From: Candidatus Curtissbacteria bacterium RIFCSPHIGHO2_01_FULL_41_11
Lineage (GTDB): Bacteria > Patescibacteriota > Microgenomatia > Curtissbacterales > GWA2-41-24
Reading direction: 5' to 3'
NCBI GenBank assembly: GCA_001776335.1
Contig: MFAZ01000002.1
Coordinates: forward strand, 4,535 to 17,703
DNA length: 13,169 nt
Positions 1 to 5,580 of the stretch are shown here, piece after piece. The notes below the pieces were generated by a model, which searched no databases, was not told the DNA's origin, and saw only the letters and a list, made by a program, of their open reading frames with translations. The translations under genes were made by a program, and so were the position numbers. The first letter of the stretch is position 1, and each line of letters opens with the position of its first letter.

Positions 1-824
1 CGTTTCAAGAGACAACTAAAAGAAGAAGAAAATATAACATTGAGGAAAAAGCTAAGGAGTTGCCTCTGGTTTTATTTGCGTTTGACCTGCTTTATCTGAA
101 CGGGCGCGACATTACGGAAAAACCATATAAAGAAAGACGAAAATTGCTCGAGGCGATTATAAAAAAAGACCTGCCTCGCGGCAAGGTGGGACGAAAAGTA
201 GTAAGACTGGCAGAGGAGAGAGTTCTGCATAAGGCAGAAGAGATCAAGAAATTTTTTGAGGAAGCGGTTTCTGAAGGTTTGGAAGGATTGATGCTTAAGA
301 AATTAGATAGTGGATATATTGCGGGCGGACGGGGATTTCACTGGATTAAGTTTAAGAGGAGTCAGAACGGGGAATTGACCGACACCGTTGATTGTGTGCT
401 TTTAGGGGTGTACGGTGGTCGGGGAAAGAGGACAGAATTTGGGGTTGGAGGGCTTTTGGTGGGAGTTTACGACGAGAAAAATGACCAGTTTGTGACTATA
501 TCTAGGGTTGGGACGGGTTTAACAGATGAGGAGTTTCGTAAAGTTAATGAGATTGCTAAAAAGGGCCGGGTTGCCCATAAACCGGCGCGTGTCAATTCTA
601 AGATAGAGCCTTCTTACTGGGTTGAGCCAAAAGAAGTTCTGGAAATTTATGCGGATGAGATTACGAAATCACCCATCCACACAGCAGGGGAAGTAGATGG
701 AGTAGGGTATGCTTTGAGGTTCCCGAGATTGGTTAAGTTTAGGGAGGCAGATAAGCGTCCAGAAGATGCCACGACAGTTGATGAAGTCAGAAAATTGTAT
801 GAAATGCAGTATAGACATAAGTAA
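1..824 (+). CDS. lig: ATP-dependent DNA ligase, 3' part (5' end outside window)
   Basis: The frame is open from base 3 with no stop, so the gene enters from the left; a TTG at 60 is internal and not the start. The visible part holds the end of the adenylation domain and the OB-fold domain of an archaeal/eukaryal-type ATP-dependent ligase, which seals nicks in duplex DNA. Motifs seen in order: III (LFAFDLLYLNG), IV (EGLEGLMLKK), V (WIKFKR), then the OB-fold region beginning DTVDCVLLGVY and motif VI-like RFPRLVKFRE near the C-terminus. Motif I (KxDG, the adenylated lysine) must lie left of the window. The C-terminal tail ends at TAA 822-824, but a diverged copy of the same tail follows in the same frame at 873-947. 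Family assignment is firm; whether it is the replicative or a repair ligase cannot be told here. Confidence 0.93.
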   Translation, partial: FQETTKRRRKYNIEEKAKELPLVLFAFDLLYLNGRDITEKPYKERRKLLEAIIKKDLPRGKVGRKVVRLAEERVLHKAEEIKKFFEEAVSEGLEGLMLKKLDSGYIAGGRGFHWIKFKRSQNGELTDTVDCVLLGVYGGRGKRTEFGVGGLLVGVYDEKNDQFVTISRVGTGLTDEEFRKVNEIAKKGRVAHKPARVNSKIEPSYWVEPKEVLEIYADEITKSPIHTAGEVDGVGYALRFPRLVKFREADKRPEDATTVDEVRKLYEMQYRHK

Positions 825-872
825 TCTTCTGGCCGCTTGCGGTCCTCTCCGGCTTCGCCGGATGCGGGCCTA
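825..872. repeat. GC-rich palindromic element after the ligase stop
   Basis: This segment is much more GC-rich than its surroundings and contains two small hairpins: CCGC-TT-GCGG and TCCGGC-TTC-GCCGGA. The 17-mer at 849-865 matches the reverse complement of 5007-5023, inside the pth gene, at 15 of 17 positions, so it belongs to a dispersed family. It sits in frame between two copies of the ligase tail and contains no stop in that frame. Boundaries are approximate. Confidence 0.6.
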
Positions 873-947
873 AAGAGAGCTGAAGATTGTACTACGGTGA
901 ACGAAATCAAAAAATTATATGATAATCAGTACACCAAAAAAAAGTAA
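873..947 (+). pseudogene. Second, diverged in-frame copy of the ligase C-terminal tail
   Basis: Translated in the ligase frame, this 75-nt stretch reads KRAEDCTTVNEIKKLYDNQY followed by TKKK and stop. It aligns with the true ligase tail at 753-824 (KRPEDATTVDEVRKLYEMQY, then RHK and stop). About two thirds of the residues are identical and many codon differences are synonymous, so the two tails diverged as coding sequence and are not a recent slippage product. The frame is unbroken from 825 to the TAA at 945-947, so only the TAA at 822 separates the two. It could be a remnant of a tandem or incoming ligase gene, or the original tail displaced by the inserted element. It has no start codon or promoter of its own. 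Confidence 0.6.
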
Positions 948-951
948 GAAC

Positions 952-984
952 CTGAAATAAAAATTTCAGACCTTGCGTTTTTTA
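952..984 (+). terminator. Possible intrinsic terminator of the ligase gene
   Basis: A perfect inverted repeat CTGAAAT-AAAA-ATTTCAG (952-969) is followed, after a short gap, by a run of T. The stem is AT-rich and the T-run does not abut it, so this is a weak call. It lies in the only gap between the ligase tail and the trehalase. Confidence 0.3.
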
Positions 985-993
985 AAAAACTAA

Positions 994-2247
994 ATGTCTC
1001 CGGATGAATTTTCAAAATACCTAAAACAGAAAGATATCAACGAGGTTTTGGCGTACATTGATTCTTATTGGCCGAAGCTTATAAAGAGTAATCCAAGTGA
1101 TCTTCGAAGTTTGATCGGGCTCCCCAATCCTTACATTGTTCCTGCCGCAAGCGAAGTTTTCCAAGAACAATATTATTGGGATTCATATCCTATTGTACGA
1201 GCTCTTATCGACCATCCAAAATACAAGAAAGTAGCAGTCGGAATGGTTGATAATCTGCTGCACGAGGTAGAACGTTTCGGAATAGTTCCTAATGCTTCAC
1301 GTTTTTACTTTTTATCCAGGTCTCAGCCACCTCTACTTTCAAGTATGGTTTCGGTAGTTTATGACGCGACAGGAGATAAAATATGGCTTAGGCGGGCAGC
1401 CAAGCTTTTAGAAGATGAATATAACGATGTCTGGATGGGCAAGATTCATTTGCGAAATTATCGTTTAACTTGGACAGGACTTTGCCGATATTACGATCTA
1501 AATGCTTTGGATTTGTTGGCGGAGGCTGAATCCGGTTGGGATATGACATCTCGCTTTGGCGGTAAGTGTCTTTCATATTGTCCTGTTGATTTAAACAGCC
1601 TTCTATATATTTATGAAAGGGATTTGTCGGAGTGTTACCAGATATTTGGCAACTCTAAAAAGGATGAAAAGTTTAGGAAAGCTTCAGAAAAAAGAGCGGA
1701 TTTAATCAATAAATATATGTGGAATGAAGAAGAAGGATATTATTTCGACTACAATTTTGAGAAGAAGCAGAGGAGCCCGCTTATTACAATTGCAGGGATT
1801 TACCCTCTAAATGTTGGGATTGCTACTTTTAAGCAGGCGAGAAGGTCGGTGGGTCTTATAGAGCGCGAATTACAAAAAAGTTGGGGAGTGGTGCAATCTG
1901 TTCGGTTTGTGGAAAACAAACAATGGGACTGGCCAAACGGGTGGGCACCAATACAACTAAGAGTAGTCGAGGCGCTTCTTAGATATGGTTACATCCGACT
2001 GGCAAGAAGATTTATGACAAAATGGATTGCTTTGAATGTTAAAGTTTTTAAAGAGACCGGAGAATTGTGGGAAAAATATGATGTTGTGCACGGACGGGTG
2101 GGGATTCCGGACAGGTATCCGACAGTGCCGGGTTTTGCCTGGACGAATGCGGTTTTTATGATTATGGTAAAGATGCTTGCGCAAACAGAAAATGCCCCCG
2201 AAGGCGCAACGCCAATTTTTATGGTCAGAAGACTTGGATGGTTCTAA
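994..2247 (+). CDS. Trehalase, glycoside hydrolase family 37
   Basis: Predicted alpha,alpha-trehalase, which hydrolyses trehalose to two glucose. Two family signatures are visible: the N-terminal one around residues 50-67 (YIVPAASEVFQEQYYWDSYP) and the C-terminal QWDWPNGWAP around residue 310. By comparison with E. coli GH37 (acid Asp312 in SGWD, base Glu496 in EKYD), the equivalents are Asp183 in ESGWDMTSR and Glu360 in LWEKYDV, so the protein should be active. At 417 aa it is shorter than E. coli TreA. There is no signal peptide or membrane segment, so a cytoplasmic location is inferred. The ATG at 994 is the first start before the conserved region; no Shine-Dalgarno is apparent. The last residues (NAPEGATP) come from a GC-rich stretch resembling the repeat elements nearby. 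Its stop overlaps the end of the convergent gene by a few bases. Confidence 0.85.
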   Translation: MSPDEFSKYLKQKDINEVLAYIDSYWPKLIKSNPSDLRSLIGLPNPYIVPAASEVFQEQYYWDSYPIVRALIDHPKYKKVAVGMVDNLLHEVERFGIVPNASRFYFLSRSQPPLLSSMVSVVYDATGDKIWLRRAAKLLEDEYNDVWMGKIHLRNYRLTWTGLCRYYDLNALDLLAEAESGWDMTSRFGGKCLSYCPVDLNSLLYIYERDLSECYQIFGNSKKDEKFRKASEKRADLINKYMWNEEEGYYFDYNFEKKQRSPLITIAGIYPLNVGIATFKQARRSVGLIERELQKSWGVVQSVRFVENKQWDWPNGWAPIQLRVVEALLRYGYIRLARRFMTKWIALNVKVFKETGELWEKYDVVHGRVGIPDRYPTVPGFAWTNAVFMIMVKMLAQTENAPEGATPIFMVRRLGWF

Positions 2248-2729
2248 ATTACCTGCGGTTCGGTATAAGTTCCATCAACAATGCTTTTTAACATACCTTG
2301 TTGGATTTCCTTGAGTGCTGTTTCCGGTGAGATTCCCAAAAAAGCATAGAGGACTATTATTTCTTCTCCATTACTGTCTTTTCCAAAAACTAGAACTGAA
2401 GAAGGAGAGTTACCAGGCGCCGTGATTTTTTCAAGATCCTGGCGAGTCTTATCATTATCTTTGAGTCCGAGTGATTTGATATCTTCTGGTATTTGCAACT
2501 CTAATATTTCTTTTGTGTGTCTATCAACGTTAGTGTCCTGCTCGGCTTCGATGACCACGACTTCACCCAAAGGAAAGTTTTTGAAGATCCCTACGTACAT
2601 CTCTGGAACTCCGTACTGGGCAATTGCTTCCGGACCTTTTATCCGAATATTATAAACGCCGTTATTTGGCCCTAGTAAGATAAAGAATTCCATTTTGCCT
2701 ATAAATGGTTCAGGCGTGACTCTTTCCAT
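2244..2729 (-). CDS. Hypothetical protein, 161 aa
   Basis: I do not recognise this protein. It is soluble-looking: no signal peptide, membrane segment or cysteine. The N-terminal part (residues about 10-65) alternates short hydrophobic and charged stretches typical of beta strands (MEFFILLGP, VYNIRIKG, EVVVIEAEQ). The middle is charged and probably helical, and a second strand-like stretch (EEIIVLYAFLGI) precedes a C-terminal helix. Evidence that it is real: codon-like composition over the full length, an ATG 9 nt below a good -10 hexamer, and a compact end that overlaps the convergent trehalase stop by 3-4 nt. It is divergent from endonuclease Q and shares its promoter region. No function is proposed. 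Confidence 0.7.
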   Translation of the reverse strand: MERVTPEPFIGKMEFFILLGPNNGVYNIRIKGPEAIAQYGVPEMYVGIFKNFPLGEVVVIEAEQDTNVDRHTKEILELQIPEDIKSLGLKDNDKTRQDLEKITAPGNSPSSVLVFGKDSNGEEIIVLYAFLGISPETALKEIQQGMLKSIVDGTYTEPQVI

Positions 2730-2737
2730 AAAGACGT

Positions 2738-2766
2738 ATGATATATCGAATATGGGTGATTGACAA
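2738..2766 (-). promoter_or_regulatory. Putative sigma70-type promoter for the 161-aa protein
   Basis: Reading the minus strand, TTGTCA (2766-2761) is separated by exactly 17 nt from TATCAT (2743-2738). Each hexamer matches the consensus at 5 of 6 positions. The expected transcription start is about 2731, next to the ATG at 2729, so the transcript would be leaderless or nearly so. Confidence 0.5.
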
Positions 2767-2788
2767 GTTTCTTTTCATAGAACAAAAT
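2760..2788 (+). promoter_or_regulatory. Putative promoter for endonuclease Q and its operon
   Basis: A perfect -35 hexamer TTGACA (2760-2765) is followed, after 17 nt, by CAAAAT (2783-2788), a 4 of 6 match to the -10 consensus. Expected initiation near 2795 gives a leader of about 11 nt before the GTG at 2806, consistent with the lack of a ribosome binding site. The -35 overlaps that of the opposite-strand promoter. Confidence 0.4.
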
Positions 2789-2805
2789 GATGGCAATAAA
2801 TCTCC

Positions 2806-4218
2806 GTGAAGTTCGTAGCTGACTTACATTTACATAGCAAATATTCCCGCGCAGTATCCCAGGCAATGACACTTCCGAATATGGCCAAATGGGCTAAATA
2901 TAAAGGGATTAGCGTTTTGGCGACGGGAGATTTTACCCATCCATTTTGGTTTGAACAACTCAAAAATGAATTAGAAGATGCCGGGAATGGACTTTTTCGA
3001 CTAAAGAATTCTGTCACTGCGAGTGAAGCGAAGCAGTCTCAAGAGATTGCTTCGTCGATGACTCCTCGCAATGACATCTATTTTATGCTTTCTTGTGAAG
3101 TCTCATCTATTTATAGCCAAGGGGGCAAAGGTAGGAGAATACATATTTTATTCTTCTTCCCGTCTCTTTCTGCAGTCGATAAATTTAACAAAGAGCTTTT
3201 GAAACGAAGGGCAAATTTGAGGGCGGATGGAAGGCCAATTGTAGGAATTCCTTCAAGCGAGCTGGCACGAATGGCACTTTCTTGTGATGACAAAGCACTC
3301 ATTATCCCCGCCCATGCCTGGACGCCCTGGTTTTCGGTTTTTGGAAGTTTTTCCGGTTTTGATTCAATTGAGGAGTGTTTTGGCGACATGGCAGAGAATA
3401 TTTATGGCGTCGAAACAGGACTTTCAAGCGACCCTGCAATGAACTGGCAGGTCGGGGATCTGGACAAAAGAACCATTCTCTCGTTTTCCGATGCTCATTC
3501 ACTGCCAAAAATGGGAAGAGAGGCGACGGTTTTTGAGGGAAACGAAGTTTCTTATGATTGCATTTACAACGCAATCAAGAATGTTTCAAAAGGACCAACC
3601 GCCGAAGGCGAGTCTCGCTCTAAAGAGCGGAATGTTTCAAAGGTTGCTTTTACGATTGAGTTTTATCCGGAGGAGGGGAAGTATCACTTTACCGGTCACA
3701 GGGACTGCAATTTTAGCCAGTCGCCTGATGATTCAAGAAAAGACGGGAATATTTGCCCGGTTTGTCACAGGCCACTTACCGTAGGTGTGATGCATAGAGT
3801 GGAAGACTTAAAAACAAGTGACCAGAAACCAGTTACCAGAGACCAGGATGGTGTTAAATGGCATTATTCAATTAGCAACAGACCACCTTATGTTTCGCTT
3901 GTGCCACTGTATGAAATCATTGCAGAAGCTTCGGGAGTTGCTCCAGGTGCAAAAAAAGTCGAGGAAATTTATATTTCACTGGTAACATCTTTAGGCAGCG
4001 AATTTAGTGTTCTGATGCGCGCCGAACCTTCTCAGATAGCACGCTTTTCCAGCCAGAAAGTAGCAGACGGGGTTGTCAGGGTTAGATCTGGTAACATTGT
4101 GGTAGAACCGGGTTATGATGGGAAATTCGGGGTTGTTAAGATATGGAGCGAGACGACTGCTGATCCTGTGAAAGAAGATGCTGATCAGTCGGATGCACAA
4201 TTGAATTTGTTCGCATAG
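2806..4218 (+). CDS. Endonuclease Q family PHP-domain DNA repair nuclease with three in-frame insertions
   Basis: EndoQ nicks DNA 5' of deaminated bases (uracil, hypoxanthine) and abasic sites. The N-terminal PHP metal-binding fold shows ADLHLHSKYS (Asp6, His8, His10), TGDFTHP (Asp42, His45), SCEVS (Glu98), RIHIL (His113), IPAHAWTPW (His170) and SFSDAHSLPKMGRE (Asp229, His231). A zinc-finger region follows (HRDC with Cys301; CPVC with Cys317 and Cys320; RPLTVGV). Length is 470 aa against about 420 for characterised archaeal members; the excess is explained by insertions at residues 70-90, 259-275 and about 338-347, none touching a predicted metal ligand. The C-terminus ends QLNLFA, which fits the bacterial beta sliding clamp motif QL(S/D)LF. 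The start is GTG 2806: an in-frame stop lies just upstream at 2797-2799 and MKFVADLH is the family N-terminus. It is first gene of the plus-strand run. Confidence 0.88.
   Translation: MKFVADLHLHSKYSRAVSQAMTLPNMAKWAKYKGISVLATGDFTHPFWFEQLKNELEDAGNGLFRLKNSVTASEAKQSQEIASSMTPRNDIYFMLSCEVSSIYSQGGKGRRIHILFFFPSLSAVDKFNKELLKRRANLRADGRPIVGIPSSELARMALSCDDKALIIPAHAWTPWFSVFGSFSGFDSIEECFGDMAENIYGVETGLSSDPAMNWQVGDLDKRTILSFSDAHSLPKMGREATVFEGNEVSYDCIYNAIKNVSKGPTAEGESRSKERNVSKVAFTIEFYPEEGKYHFTGHRDCNFSQSPDDSRKDGNICPVCHRPLTVGVMHRVEDLKTSDQKPVTRDQDGVKWHYSISNRPPYVSLVPLYEIIAEASGVAPGAKKVEEIYISLVTSLGSEFSVLMRAEPSQIARFSSQKVADGVVRVRSGNIVVEPGYDGKFGVVKIWSETTADPVKEDADQSDAQLNLFA
3013..3075. repeat. 63-bp palindromic repeat element inserted in frame in endonuclease Q
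   Basis: The segment is a long imperfect inverted repeat. The left arm GTCACTGCGAG...CGAAGCAGTCTC pairs with the right arm, whose reverse complement starts GTCATTGCGAG and contains CGAAGCAATCTC, with a small asymmetric bulge. It is exactly 21 codons and adds ASEAKQS...EIASS...TPRND-type residues (70-90) between a strand and helix of the PHP domain. The same peptide is, from general knowledge, a widespread translated dispersed repeat in unrelated bacterial genomes. Confidence 0.85.
3579..3641. repeat. 51-bp in-frame insertion in endonuclease Q flanked by a 12-bp direct repeat
   Basis: GAATGTTTCAAA occurs at 3579-3590 and again at 3630-3641, exactly 51 nt (17 codons) apart. Between them lie two tiny hairpins, GCGAG-T-CTCGC and CGCTC-TAAA-GAGCG. 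Translation gives NVSKGPTAEGESRSKER before NVSK repeats, just ahead of the conserved FTIEFYPEEGKYH block. The direct repeat looks like a target-site duplication of a small palindromic element. Confidence 0.8.
3817..3844. repeat. 7-bp tandem repeat array inside endonuclease Q (AGNNACC x4)
   Basis: Four consecutive heptamers AGTGACC, AGAAACC, AGTTACC, AGAGACC share the frame AGNNACC. They encode SDQKPVTRDQ right after the conserved CPVC...RVEDL region, where family members have a short variable loop. Same period as four other arrays in this window. Confidence 0.7.
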
Positions 4219-4226
4219 GAGGTGAT
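4217..4226 (+). promoter_or_regulatory. Strong Shine-Dalgarno for the DUF4870 gene
   Basis: AGGAGGTGAT is a full complement of the usual bacterial 16S rRNA 3' end, with 9 nt between AGGAGG and the ATG at 4232. It starts at the stop codon of endonuclease Q. It is the only strong ribosome binding site found in the window, which implies this small protein is translated at a high rate, and shows that the organism keeps a standard anti-Shine-Dalgarno. Confidence 0.85.
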
Positions 4227-4231
4227 TTTAT

Positions 4232-4561
4232 ATGGCAGATAAAAGCAGGAACATTGTAGCTGCACTTTCATATTTTCTGGGTTTTATCACAGGGATAACC
4301 ATTCTTTTGGTTGAGAAAGAAGATAAATTTGTGCGGTTTCATGCAATGCAGTCTGTAGTTACTTTTGGCGGGATTTTTCTTATAAATTTATTCATAAATT
4401 ATTTTTTGGGTTTTGCAAGCAGTTTTTTAAGCAGTATTATTTCTATCGTTTCTTTAATTGTTTGGCTTGTTTCTATGGTTAAAGCCTATCAAGGAGAACT
4501 TTTTAAATGGCCTATTGCAGGAGATTTTGCGGAGAAGCAAGTCGGAAAGAGTAATCACTGA
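4232..4561 (+). CDS. DUF4870 / Tic20-like small membrane protein, 109 aa
   Basis: Small integral membrane protein with three hydrophobic segments, around residues 8-26, 38-60 and 63-85. The family hallmark is visible: a first helix followed by LLVEKEDKFVRFHAMQS, and a C-terminal VKAYQGELFKWPIAGDFAEK. Proteins of this family are widespread in bacteria with no established biochemical role. It follows endonuclease Q by 13 nt and has its own strong ribosome binding site, so it is probably cotranscribed but translated independently. The start ATG is fixed by that site. Confidence 0.85.
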   Translation: MADKSRNIVAALSYFLGFITGITILLVEKEDKFVRFHAMQSVVTFGGIFLINLFINYFLGFASSFLSSIISIVSLIVWLVSMVKAYQGELFKWPIAGDFAEKQVGKSNH

Positions 4562-4563
4562 CC

Positions 4564-4595
4564 AATTGACAATTGACACTTGACAATTGACAATT
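4564..4595. repeat. 7-bp tandem repeat array (AATTGAC x4.5) between DUF4870 and pth
   Basis: Units AATTGAC, AATTGAC, ACTTGAC, AATTGAC and a partial AATT fill the gap between the two genes. Read in another phase, every unit contains TTGACA, the consensus sigma70 -35 hexamer, four times in 27 nt. The array ends 6 nt before the GTG start of pth. Confidence 0.8.
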
Positions 4596-4601
4596 ATCCT
4601 C

Positions 4602-5183
4602 GTGAAGCTAATTGCAGGTTTAGGTAATCCCGGTGAGAAATACGTAAACAATCGCCACAATATTGGTTTTGCCGTTTGTGATTTTCTTGCAAAGAAAATG
4701 GGTGATTCGTTTCAAAAAAGTGCAGATTTGATGTGCGACTTTTTTAAAAAGAACGAATTAGTTGTAATCAAACCAAGTACTTTTGTGAATGAGTCCGGTC
4801 AGTCGGTTTCGGCTGTTGCCCATTTTTACAAAATTGGGCCTGAAGATATTCTTGTTATTCATGATGATATGGATTTGGAGTTTGGCAGGATCAGGCTGGC
4901 GTTTAACGGTTCCAGCGCCGGCCATAATGGCGTGAAGTCGGTGATAGCAGGTTTGGGGGCTATAGATTTCGGAAGGCTGAGAATCGGGATTGGCTCGCCT
5001 CGCAGAGCCTCCGGCGAAGCGGGTCGTCCTGTGAATCCAAAGCAGATGCCTGCTGATTTTGTTTTGGAGGATTTTACATCTGAGCAGGCAGGTAAACTTC
5101 CGGAAATTATTTCAAGATCTTATGAGGCTGTTATGTCATGGTTGGAGGAGGGAATTGAGGCGACGATGAATAAGTTTAATTGA
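4602..5183 (+). CDS. pth: Peptidyl-tRNA hydrolase (PTH1 type) with a 10-residue insertion
   Basis: Releases tRNA from peptidyl-tRNA dropped by ribosomes; cytoplasmic and normally essential. The start is GTG 4602, because it gives MKLIAGLGNPG, the family N-terminus; the upstream TTG at 4587 belongs to the heptamer array. Active-site elements are present: Asn9, His19 (NNRHNIGF, equivalent to E. coli His20), the FVNESG asparagine, HDDMD, and AGHNGVKS. Length is 193 aa, normal for the family. Between GIG and RPVNPKQMP the protein carries SPRRASGEAG (residues 132-141), encoded by a GC-rich 30-nt insert related to the element after the ligase. The last codons (MNKFN and stop) lie in a 36-bp unit that is repeated downstream. 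Confidence 0.93.
   Translation: MKLIAGLGNPGEKYVNNRHNIGFAVCDFLAKKMGDSFQKSADLMCDFFKKNELVVIKPSTFVNESGQSVSAVAHFYKIGPEDILVIHDDMDLEFGRIRLAFNGSSAGHNGVKSVIAGLGAIDFGRLRIGIGSPRRASGEAGRPVNPKQMPADFVLEDFTSEQAGKLPEIISRSYEAVMSWLEEGIEATMNKFN
4995..5024. repeat. 30-bp GC-rich palindromic insert within pth
   Basis: Ten extra codons interrupt the conserved RLRIGIG-RP segment. The insert carries a GGCTC...GAGCC pair at its left edge and a CCGGCGAAGCGGG hairpin; 5007-5023 is the reverse complement of 849-865 with two mismatches. The flanks GGCTCGCCT and GGGTCGTCCT resemble each other and may be a worn target-site duplication. Confidence 0.65.
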
Positions 5184-5249
5184 TGACAATTAATCTTTTC
5201 GATGAATAAGTTTAATTGATGACAATTAATCTTTTCTGCGAATAAGTTT
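5165..5249. repeat. 36-bp tandem direct repeat covering the pth stop
   Basis: Two identical 36-bp copies lie head to tail at 5165-5200 and 5201-5236 (each starting GATGAATAAGTTTAATTGAT), with a degenerate partial third copy from about 5237. The first includes the last five codons and stop of pth. The rest of the pth to MGMT gap is this repeat plus the next heptamer array; no other gene or hairpin terminator is seen. Confidence 0.85.
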
Positions 5250-5277
5250 AACTGACAATTCACAATTGACAACTGAC
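5250..5277. repeat. 7-bp tandem repeat array (AAYTGAC) overlapping the MGMT start
   Basis: Units AACTGAC, AATTCAC, AATTGAC, AACTGAC. It is the same unit as the array at 4564-4595. The third unit supplies the TTG used as start codon of the following gene, and the fourth encodes its first residues. Confidence 0.7.
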
Positions 5278-5580
5278 TTTAGCTTTAAAGAACAAGTTTA
5301 TGAACTGGTAAAAAAAATTCCAAGAGGGAAAGTGTTAACGTATGGTCAGATTGCACAAGCTCTTGGTAGACCAAGATGGAGTAGACAGGTTGGGTGGGCT
5401 CTTCACCAAAACGAGGAGGGGTCGGGTGTTCCTTGCCATCGTGTGGTCAACAGAGAAGGCAGGCTTGCGCCAAACTTTGCTTTTGATGGATGGAAGGAGC
5501 AAAGACGAAGACTTTTGGAAGAGGGCGTGGAGTTCAGTGATGAAATGCATGTGGATTTGAGCCATTCCCTTCAAAAATGA
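5266..5580 (+). CDS. MGMT-family methylated-DNA cysteine methyltransferase, DNA-binding domain only
   Basis: A 104-aa protein made only of the C-terminal domain of O6-alkylguanine-DNA alkyltransferases. Visible are GKVLTYGQIAQALGRP (helix-turn-helix entry, Tyr26), RQVGWAL (recognition helix, Arg40) and VPCHRVV with the acceptor Cys57. Because the Cys is kept, it is not a classic alkyltransferase-like protein, where Trp or another residue replaces it; repair by self-alkylation is therefore possible. The N-terminal domain of full Ogt/Ada proteins is absent, as in many small bacterial MGMT-family proteins. The only usable start after the upstream in-frame stop at 5227-5229 is TTG 5266, inside the heptamer array, with no ribosome binding site. 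It overlaps the acylphosphatase start by 4 nt (ATGA). Confidence 0.82.
   Translation: MTTDFSFKEQVYELVKKIPRGKVLTYGQIAQALGRPRWSRQVGWALHQNEEGSGVPCHRVVNREGRLAPNFAFDGWKEQRRRLLEEGVEFSDEMHVDLSHSLQK

Noticed and set aside
60..62. TTG as the true start of the ligase gene
   Set aside because: The frame is open upstream and encodes ligase-like residues (RRRKYNIEEKAKE), so the gene is simply cut by the window edge.
647..910. 87-aa open frame on the minus strand across the ligase end
   Set aside because: It is antisense to conserved ligase coding sequence and the palindromic element, and shows no family features.
4587..4601. TTG start for pth five codons upstream
   Set aside because: Those codons are the heptamer array; GTG 4602 gives the standard MKLIAGLGNPG N-terminus.
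5165..5236. 36-bp repeat units, a typical CRISPR repeat length
   Set aside because: The copies abut without spacers, the first overlaps the pth coding end, and no cas genes are present.
5342..5560. 72-aa frame overlapping the MGMT-family gene
   Set aside because: Out-of-frame shadow of a gene with intact PCHRVV and recognition-helix motifs.
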